From Pseudomonas syringae (GTDB lineage: Bacteria > Pseudomonadota > Gammaproteobacteria > Pseudomonadales > Pseudomonadaceae): DNA of 32,661 bases. Below are positions 5,315 to 11,708 of this stretch, piece after piece. The position numbers and the translations under genes are program-made. Position 1 is the first letter of the stretch; every line of letters begins with the position of its first letter. The stretch is from positions 1 through 32,661 of the forward strand of contig NZ_WKCB01000064.1 in the NCBI RefSeq assembly GCF_021606685.1, in the 5' to 3' direction. The notes beneath the pieces were generated by a model. It made no database searches. It worked only from the letters and a program-made list of their open reading frames with translations, and was not told the DNA's origin.

Positions 5315-8236
5315 ATGTCCCTGATAGTTCTACTGCTTCTGCCATTCATTGGCAGCTGTCTGGCGGCCCTGCTGCCGCATAACGCACGTAACACCGAATC
5401 CCTGCTGGCCGGCCTTGTGGCCCTGGTCGGCACTCTTCAAGTCGCCCTGCTGTACCCCCAGATCGCCCACGGTGGCGTGATCCGCGAAGAATTCATGTGG
5501 TTGCCCAGCCTCGGGCTGAACTTCGTGTTGCGTATGGACGGGTTTGCCTGGCTGTTCTCGATGCTGGTGCTGGGCATCGGCACGCTGGTGTCGCTGTACG
5601 CGCGTTATTACATGTCGCCGGACGACCCGGTGCCGCGCTTCTTCGCGTTTTTCCTGGCCTTCATGGGCGCCATGCTCGGCCTGGTGATCTCCGGCAACCT
5701 GATACAGATCGTGTTCTTCTGGGAGCTGACCAGCCTGTTCTCGTTCCTGCTGATCGGCTACTGGCACCACCGCGCCGACGCACGTCGCGGCGCCTATATG
5801 GCGCTGATGGTCACCGGCGCCGGCGGCTTGTGCCTGCTGGCGGGCGTGATGCTGTTGGGGCATATCGTCGGCAGCTATGACCTGGACCTGGTACTGGCGG
5901 CGGGCGATCAGATTCGTGCGCATTCGCTGTACCCGGTCATGCTGGCCCTGGTGCTGATCGGCGCCTTGAGCAAAAGCGCACAGTTCCCCTTCCACTTCTG
6001 GCTGCCTCACGCCATGGCGGCACCGACCCCGGTTTCAGCCTATCTGCACTCGGCAACGATGGTGAAGGCCGGCGTGTTCCTGCTGGCCCGCTTGTGGCCG
6101 TCGCTGTCCGGCAGCGAAGAATGGTTCTGGATCGTCGGCGGTGCCGGCGCCCTGACCCTCCTCCTCGGCGCTTACTGCGCCATGTTCCAGAACGATCTCA
6201 AGGGCCTGCTGGCCTACTCCACCATCAGCCACTTGGGGCTGATCACACTGCTGTTGGGCCTCAACAGCCCGCTGGCCGCCGTCGCAGCGGTGTTCCACAT
6301 TCTCAACCACGCCACGTTCAAGGCCTCGCTGTTCATGGCGGCGGGCATCATCGACCACGAAAGCGGCACGCGGGATATCCGCAAGCTCAGCGGGTTGGTG
6401 CGCCTTATCCCGTTTACCGCGACGCTGGCGATGGTGGCCAGTGCGTCGATGGCGGGCGTGCCGTTGCTCAATGGCTTCCTGTCCAAAGAGATGTTCTTCG
6501 CCGAAACCGTGTTTATCTCGTCGACCCAATGGGTGGAGATCGCCCTGCCGCTGATCGCGACCATTGCAGGCACCTTCAGCGTGGCGTATGCACTGCGCTT
6601 TACCGTGGATGTGTTCTTCGGCCCACCCGCCACCAACCTGCCGCACACGCCTCACGAACCGCCGCGCTGGATGCGCGCCCCGGTGGAGTTGTTGGTGTTC
6701 ACCTGCCTGCTGGTGGGTATCTTCCCGGCCCAGGTGGTCGGCTCGATCCTCGCCGCCGCCGCCCTGCCGGTGGTAGGCGGCGTGCTGCCGGAGTACAGCC
6801 TGGCGATCTGGCACGGCTGGAACGCGCCGATGATCATGAGCCTGGTGGCCATGTCCGGCGGTGTGGTGCTCTACCTGTTGCTGCGCAAGCAGCTCAAGCG
6901 CGGCCGCTTCAAGTACCCGCCGGTTATCAGCTACTTCAATGGCAAACGCGGTTTCGAGCGCAGCCTGGTAGTGATGATGCGCGGCGTGCGCAAGATCGAG
7001 AAACGCATCAGCACCAAACGCCTGCAGACCCAGCTGTTCCTGCTGGTGCTGGCGGCGGTGATCGCGGGCATGATCCCGATGCTCAACAGCGGCCTCAGTT
7101 GGGGCGACCGCCCGAAAATCCCCGGTTCCATCGTGTTCGTCACCCTGTGGCTGCTGGCGATTGCCTGCGCACTCGGCGCCGCCTGGCAGGCCAAGTACCA
7201 CCGGCTGGCGGCCCTGACCATGGTCAGCGTGTGCGGTCTGATGACCTGCGTGACCTTTGTGTGGTTCTCGGCGCCGGACCTGGCGCTGACGCAACTGGTC
7301 GTAGAAGTCGTCACCACGGTGCTGATTTTGCTCGGCCTGCGCTGGCTGCCACGGCGGATCGAAGAGGTGTCGCCACTGCCGAGTTCGCTGCGCAAGGCGC
7401 GCATCCGCCGCCTGCGTGACTTCCTGCTGTCCACCGTGGTGGGCGGCGGCATGGCGCTGCTGTCCTACGCGATGCTGACCCGCCAGACGCCCAACGATAT
7501 CTCCTCGTTCTACCTCAGCCGCGCCCTGCCCGAAGGCGGCGGCAGCAATGTGGTGAACGTGATGCTGGTGGACTTCCGTGGCTTCGATACCCTGGGTGAA
7601 ATCACCGTACTCGGCGCGGTGGCGCTGACGGTGTACGCCCTGCTGCGGCGCTTCCGCCCGTCCAAAGAAAGCATGCAACTGCCCGCACAACAACGCCAGT
7701 TGGCACCGGACGTGGCCACCGATCTGGTCAACCCACGCCAAGCCAGCGACACCGCCCTGGGCTTCATGATGGTGCCGGCGGTGCTGGTGCGCCTGTTGCT
7801 GCCGATTGCGCTGGTGGTGTCGTTCTACCTGTTCATGCGCGGCCACAATCAGCCGGGCGGCGGGTTTGTCGCCGGGCTGGTGATGTCGGTGGCGTTTATC
7901 CTGCAGTACATGGTCGCGGGTACGCAGTGGGTCGAGGCACAGATGAGCCTGCGGCCGATGCGCTGGATGGGCTTCGGGTTGTTCTCGGCGACGCTGACCG
8001 GGCTCGGCGCCTTGTTTGCCGGGTACCCGTTCCTCACCACCCACACCTGGCATTTGAGCCTGCCGCTGTTGGGCGACATTCACATCGCCAGCGCCTTGTT
8101 CTTCGACGTCGGCGTGTACGCCATGGTCGTCGGCTCGACGCTGCTGATGCTCACCGCCCTCGGTCACCAATCCGTGCGCGCGCACAAACCGAGCAACCAG
8201 GCCAAAGTGGTTGCCGCAACGGAAGGAGCCGCCTGA
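5315..8236 (+). CDS. mnhA: Mrp/Mnh cation/proton antiporter, fused A and B subunits
   Basis: A 973-aa membrane protein and the largest subunit of the Mrp Na+(K+)/H+ antiporter, related to NuoL of complex I. Residues about 1-520 are the proton-pumping domain, with the conserved glutamate in FFWELTS (Glu137), a lysine in ALSKSAQFPFHFWLP (Lys220) and a second in LHSATMVKAG (Lys251). The C-terminal part, from about residue 790, is MnhB-like (PGGGFVAGLVMSVAFILQY). A/B fusion is usual for the group 2 (Pha) type of proteobacteria. It is the first gene of a six-gene operon; its stop overlaps the next start as TGATG. Needed for sodium, potassium or alkaline pH homeostasis; which cation cannot be told from sequence. 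Confidence 0.95.
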   Translation: MSLIVLLLLPFIGSCLAALLPHNARNTESLLAGLVALVGTLQVALLYPQIAHGGVIREEFMWLPSLGLNFVLRMDGFAWLFSMLVLGIGTLVSLYARYYMSPDDPVPRFFAFFLAFMGAMLGLVISGNLIQIVFFWELTSLFSFLLIGYWHHRADARRGAYMALMVTGAGGLCLLAGVMLLGHIVGSYDLDLVLAAGDQIRAHSLYPVMLALVLIGALSKSAQFPFHFWLPHAMAAPTPVSAYLHSATMVKAGVFLLARLWPSLSGSEEWFWIVGGAGALTLLLGAYCAMFQNDLKGLLAYSTISHLGLITLLLGLNSPLAAVAAVFHILNHATFKASLFMAAGIIDHESGTRDIRKLSGLVRLIPFTATLAMVASASMAGVPLLNGFLSKEMFFAETVFISSTQWVEIALPLIATIAGTFSVAYALRFTVDVFFGPPATNLPHTPHEPPRWMRAPVELLVFTCLLVGIFPAQVVGSILAAAALPVVGGVLPEYSLAIWHGWNAPMIMSLVAMSGGVVLYLLLRKQLKRGRFKYPPVISYFNGKRGFERSLVVMMRGVRKIEKRISTKRLQTQLFLLVLAAVIAGMIPMLNSGLSWGDRPKIPGSIVFVTLWLLAIACALGAAWQAKYHRLAALTMVSVCGLMTCVTFVWFSAPDLALTQLVVEVVTTVLILLGLRWLPRRIEEVSPLPSSLRKARIRRLRDFLLSTVVGGGMALLSYAMLTRQTPNDISSFYLSRALPEGGGSNVVNVMLVDFRGFDTLGEITVLGAVALTVYALLRRFRPSKESMQLPAQQRQLAPDVATDLVNPRQASDTALGFMMVPAVLVRLLLPIALVVSFYLFMRGHNQPGGGFVAGLVMSVAFILQYMVAGTQWVEAQMSLRPMRWMGFGLFSATLTGLGALFAGYPFLTTHTWHLSLPLLGDIHIASALFFDVGVYAMVVGSTLLMLTALGHQSVRAHKPSNQAKVVAATEGAA

Positions 8237-8580
8237 TGGAAGAAGTCATTGCAATTGCCATTGGGGTCCTGGCGGCCTCCGGCGTCTGGTTGATCCTGCG
8301 GCCACGGACGTTCCAGGTGGTGATGGGCCTGTGCCTGCTGTCGTATGGGGTCAACCTGTTCATTTTCAGCATGGGCAGCCTGTTTATCGGCAAGGAGCCG
8401 ATCATCAAGGACGGCGTGCCGCAAGACCTGCTCAACTACACCGACCCGCTCCCCCAGGCCCTGGTGCTGACGGCCATCGTGATCAGCTTCGCGATGACCG
8501 CCCTGTTTCTGGTGGTGCTGCTGGCGTCACGGGGCCTGACCGGCACCGACCATGTTGACGGCCGGGAGCCCAAGGAATGA
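8236..8580 (+). CDS. mnhC: Mrp/Mnh antiporter subunit C
   Basis: A 114-aa three-helix protein related to NuoK of complex I. The motif VVMGLCLLSYGVNLFIFSMG near residues 31-50 and the later DPLPQALVLTAIVISFA are characteristic of MnhC/MrpC. The ATG at 8236 overlaps the upstream stop by one base and the stop overlaps subunit D by four bases (ATGA). It carries a hydrophilic C-terminal tail (DHVDGREPKE). Confidence 0.95.
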   Translation: MEEVIAIAIGVLAASGVWLILRPRTFQVVMGLCLLSYGVNLFIFSMGSLFIGKEPIIKDGVPQDLLNYTDPLPQALVLTAIVISFAMTALFLVVLLASRGLTGTDHVDGREPKE

Positions 8581-10259
8581 ATTGGGTGAATCAACTGATC
8601 GTCGCGCCGATCCTGCTGCCGTTGCTCACCGCCGCATTGATGCTGATGCTCGGGGAAAAACGCCGCCCGCTGAAGGCCAAGATCAATCTGTTTTCCAGCG
8701 CCATCGGCCTGGGCATCGCGATCCTGCTGCTGTACTGGACGCAAAAAGGCGGCCCCGGCTCGATTGGGGTGTACCTGCCGGGCAACTGGCAGGTGCCGTT
8801 CGGCATCGTGCTGGTGGTCGACCAGCTTTCGGCACTGATGCTGGTGCTGACCGGGATCATCGGCGTCAGTGCGCTGCTGTTCGCCATGGCCCGTTGGGAC
8901 CGCGCCGGCACCAGCTTCCACGCGCTGTTCCAGGTGCAGATGATGGGCTTGTACGGCGCGTTCCTGACCGCCGACCTGTTCAACCTGTTCGTATTCTTCG
9001 AGGTGCTGCTGGCCGCCTCCTACGGCCTGATGCTGCACGGCTCGGGCCGTGCGCGGGTGTCCTCGGGGCTGCATTACATTGCGATCAACCTGCTGGCGTC
9101 GTCGCTGTTCCTGATCGGCGCCGCGATGATCTACGGCGTCACCGGCACGCTGAACTTCGCCGACCTGGCGCTGAAAATCCCGCTGGTGCCAGAGGCCGAT
9201 CGCGGCCTGCTGCACGCCGGTGCAGCGATCCTCGCCACCGCATTCCTGGCCAAGGCCGGCATGTGGCCGCTGAACTTCTGGCTGGCGCCCGCCTACTCCT
9301 CGGCCAGTGCGCCGGTGGCGGCGATGTTTGCGATCATGACCAAGGTCGGCGTGTACACCGTATTGCGCCTGTGGACCCTGCTGTTCTCCGGCCAGGCCGG
9401 TGCCTCGGCACTGTTTGGCGGCGACTGGCTGGTGTATGGCGGCATGGCGACCATCATCTGCGCGGCGCTGGCGATGGTGGCGGCGCAACGCCTGGAACGT
9501 ATGGCGAGCTTGAGCATTCTGGTGTCGGCCGGGATCTTGCTGTCGGCGGTGGGGTTTGCCCAACCGAGCCTGACCGCCGGGGCGCTGTTCTATCTGGTCA
9601 GCTCTACCCTGGCATTGAGTGCGCTGTTCCTGCTGGCCGAGCTGATCGAGCGTTCGCGCTCGGCCAACGACCTGCCGCTGGATGAGGAAATCGACGCACT
9701 GCCCAAAGCCATGGAGTCCCTGCACCCACGTCCGGGGGTGAACCTGGATGACGAGCAAAAAGCCGTGGTCGGCCAGGTGATCCCCTGGACCATGGCGTTC
9801 CTGGGCTTGAGCTTTGTCGCCTGTGCGCTGCTGATTATCGGGATGCCGCCGCTGTCCGGGTTTATCGGCAAGCTCAGCCTGTTGAGCGCGCTGGTCAACC
9901 CGCTGGGCTTGGGCAACGCTGTCGATGAACCGATCCGCCCGGCCGCCTGGGGCCTGGTGGCGCTGCTGATCCTGTCCGGGCTGGCCTCGCTGATCGCCTT
10001 CGCCCGCCTCGGCATCCAGCGTTTCTGGACCCCGGAAGAACGCCCATCGCCGTTGTTGCGGCGCTATGAGTGTGTACCGATCTTCTTCCTGCTGGGCCTG
10101 AGTATCGCCCTGACCTTCAAGGCCGAGCCGTTGATGCGTTACACCCTGGCCACCGCCAAGAGCCTGAACAACCCCGAAAGCTACGTGATGGCGGTGATGG
10201 CCACGCGCCCGGTGCCCAGCCCTGAAGCCAAGGTGACCGCGCAGGAGGTGCAACCATGA
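8577..10259 (+). CDS. mnhD: Mrp/Mnh antiporter subunit D
   Basis: A 560-aa NuoM/NuoN-related subunit and a second proton-pathway component of the antiporter. It shows FFEVLLAASYGLMLHG (the key membrane glutamate), FLAKAGMWPLNFWLAPAYSS and MTKVGVYTVLRLW, all typical of MrpD. Between membrane segments near residues 355-400 there is a hydrophilic loop (SANDLPLDEEIDALPKAME and following) that makes it longer than Gram-positive MrpD proteins of about 490 aa. It starts within an ATGA overlap with mnhC and ends in an ATGA overlap with mnhE. Confidence 0.95.
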   Translation: MNWVNQLIVAPILLPLLTAALMLMLGEKRRPLKAKINLFSSAIGLGIAILLLYWTQKGGPGSIGVYLPGNWQVPFGIVLVVDQLSALMLVLTGIIGVSALLFAMARWDRAGTSFHALFQVQMMGLYGAFLTADLFNLFVFFEVLLAASYGLMLHGSGRARVSSGLHYIAINLLASSLFLIGAAMIYGVTGTLNFADLALKIPLVPEADRGLLHAGAAILATAFLAKAGMWPLNFWLAPAYSSASAPVAAMFAIMTKVGVYTVLRLWTLLFSGQAGASALFGGDWLVYGGMATIICAALAMVAAQRLERMASLSILVSAGILLSAVGFAQPSLTAGALFYLVSSTLALSALFLLAELIERSRSANDLPLDEEIDALPKAMESLHPRPGVNLDDEQKAVVGQVIPWTMAFLGLSFVACALLIIGMPPLSGFIGKLSLLSALVNPLGLGNAVDEPIRPAAWGLVALLILSGLASLIAFARLGIQRFWTPEERPSPLLRRYECVPIFFLLGLSIALTFKAEPLMRYTLATAKSLNNPESYVMAVMATRPVPSPEAKVTAQEVQP

Positions 10260-10744
10260 AGCGCGTGTTCCCTGCCCCGTGGTTGTCCCTCGCGTTGTGG
10301 ATGTTGTGGCTGGTGCTGAACCTGTCAGTGAGCCCGGGCAACCTGTTGCTTGGCGCGCTGCTGGGCTTTCTCGCGCCGCTGTTGATGGCGCCGTTGCGCC
10401 CCTTGCCGATCCGCATCCGTCGCCCCGGCGTGATCATCCGCCTGTTTTTCCTGGTGGGCCGCGATGTGATCGTCTCCAACCTGCAAGTGGCTTGGGGCGT
10501 GCTGACCTGCGGCTCGCGCCCGCCGCGTTCGTGCTTTATCAAAATCCCCCTGGACCTGCGCGACGCCAACGGTCTGGCCGCACTGTCGATGATCACCACC
10601 GTGGTGCCCGGCACCATCTGGTCGGAACTGGCGCTGGACCGCAGCATCCTGTTGTTGCACGTGTTCGACCTGGAAGATGAGGCGGCGTTTATCGAGCACT
10701 TCAAAACCGCCTACGAGCGGCCCCTGATGGAGATCTTCGAATGA
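10256..10744 (+). CDS. mnhE: Mrp/Mnh antiporter subunit E
   Basis: A 162-aa protein with two N-terminal hydrophobic helices (LSLALWMLWLVLNLSVSPGN, then LLLGALLGFLAPLL) followed by a cytoplasmic alpha/beta domain. The segments LVGRDVIVSNLQVAWGVL and SMITTVVPGTIWSEL are family hallmarks. MrpE has no clear complex I counterpart and supports assembly and activity of the antiporter. Joined to D and F by 4-nt ATGA overlaps. Confidence 0.95.
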   Translation: MKRVFPAPWLSLALWMLWLVLNLSVSPGNLLLGALLGFLAPLLMAPLRPLPIRIRRPGVIIRLFFLVGRDVIVSNLQVAWGVLTCGSRPPRSCFIKIPLDLRDANGLAALSMITTVVPGTIWSELALDRSILLLHVFDLEDEAAFIEHFKTAYERPLMEIFE

Positions 10745-11019
10745 GCGCCCTGCTCTCCAATGCGATCCTGTTCAGCCTGTTCCTGTTTTCCCTGGCCATG
10801 GTGCTGACGCTGGTCCGCCTGTTCAAAGGCCCGTCAGCCCAGGACCGGGTCCTGGCGCTGGACTACCTGTACATCCTGGCGATGCTGATGATGCTGGTAC
10901 TCGGCATTCGTTATGCCAGTGACACCTACTTTGAAGCGGCGCTGCTGATTGCGCTGTTCGGCTTCGTCGGCTCGTTTGCCCTGGCGAAATTCCTGCTGCG
11001 TGGGGAGGTGATTGAATGA
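10741..11019 (+). CDS. mnhF: Mrp/Mnh antiporter subunit F
   Basis: A 92-aa, three-helix integral membrane protein. The motif RLFKGPSAQDRVLALDYL after helix 1 is diagnostic of MrpF; it contains the conserved aspartate of the DR pair. Starts and ends in ATGA overlaps with the neighbouring subunits, consistent with stoichiometric, coupled translation. Confidence 0.94.
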   Translation: MSALLSNAILFSLFLFSLAMVLTLVRLFKGPSAQDRVLALDYLYILAMLMMLVLGIRYASDTYFEAALLIALFGFVGSFALAKFLLRGEVIE

Positions 11020-11354
11020 TGCCGTTATGGATGGAAATCGTCGTCGCGGTGCTGCTGGTGTTGAGCAGCGTGTTTGCCTTGATTGGCGCGATCGGCTTGC
11101 TGCGCATGAAGGACTTCTTCCAGCGCATGCACCCGCCAGCACTCGCCTCGACGCTGGGCGCGTGGTGCGTGGCACTGGCGTCGATCATCTATTTTTCGGT
11201 GCTCAAGTCCGGCCCGGTACTGCACGGGTGGTTGATTCCGATTTTGCTGTCGATCACCGTGCCGGTGACCACCTTGCTGCTGGCGCGCACGGCGTTGTTC
11301 CGCAAGCGCATGGCCGGTGATGACGTACCGGCTGAGGTCAGCAGCCGCCGCTGA
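11016..11354 (+). CDS. mnhG: Mrp/Mnh antiporter subunit G
   Basis: A 112-aa membrane protein with three helices and the family motif GLLRMKDFFQRMHPPALASTLG. Last gene of the operon, beginning in the overlap with mnhF. A standard MrpG length of about 110-120 aa indicates an intact gene. No strong intrinsic terminator follows closely. Confidence 0.94.
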   Translation: MMPLWMEIVVAVLLVLSSVFALIGAIGLLRMKDFFQRMHPPALASTLGAWCVALASIIYFSVLKSGPVLHGWLIPILLSITVPVTTLLLARTALFRKRMAGDDVPAEVSSRR

Positions 11355-11708
11355 GCCCTTGAGAGGCTTCGATAAAAACGGTGGGGCTTGCCTGCGATGA
11401 TGCTGGCCGTCCTCCCGTGAGCCTACCCAGGGCAGTTGTGGCGGGAATGGCCGATAAACGCTGAAACCGCTTCGCCACTGCCCACGCCACTCGCTTCGCC
11501 TGTTTGCACGCTTTCGCGCACGAGCAGGTGAAAAGCCCTATCGAACCGCCAGATACGCCTTGCATTCCTTTCCCACTCTCTTCTGCAGAGTTGTCGATGC
11601 AGCGCCCTGCGTAGCGCCGGTCAATCACTCACGGGTGCTGACGGCATTTTTTGCAGTCTGCTGAAAAATGCTACGCAGCAACTTCTCCTTGCGCCAGGTA
11701 GCCCATCG
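11355..11708. other. 354-bp intergenic region before the effector gene
   Basis: No gene was recognised here. Near 11390-11405 is a degenerate single REP-like string (GGTGGGGCTTGCCTGCGATG). A near-perfect hairpin lies at 11644-11671. No convincing -35/-10 pair and no hrp box (GGAACC-N15/17-CCACNNA) were found, so control of the downstream gene is unknown. An AGGT about nine bases before 11709 is a weak ribosome-binding site. Confidence 0.5.
11644..11671. promoter_or_regulatory. 28-bp hairpin upstream of the effector gene
   Basis: The outer arms GCATTTTT (11644-11651) and AAAAATGC (11664-11671) are perfect complements. Inside them GCAG and CTGC (11653-11656, 11658-11661) also pair. A further short dyad TGCT-ACGC-AGCA follows to 11680. 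It may be a regulator site, a leader-RNA hairpin or a distant terminator of the Mrp operon. Confidence 0.45.

Noticed and set aside
6035..8185. A 716-codon open frame on the minus strand opposite mnhA
   Set aside because: It is a mirror of high-GC third-position bias. The translation is rich in His, Gln and Arg with no family features, and the plus strand is clearly mnhAB.
11355..11708. Possible hrp box (GAAACC near 11461 or GAACC near 11539 followed by CCAC)
   Set aside because: Spacing to the nearest CCAC motif is 13, 18 or about 25 bases instead of 15-17, and the box sequences do not match the consensus.
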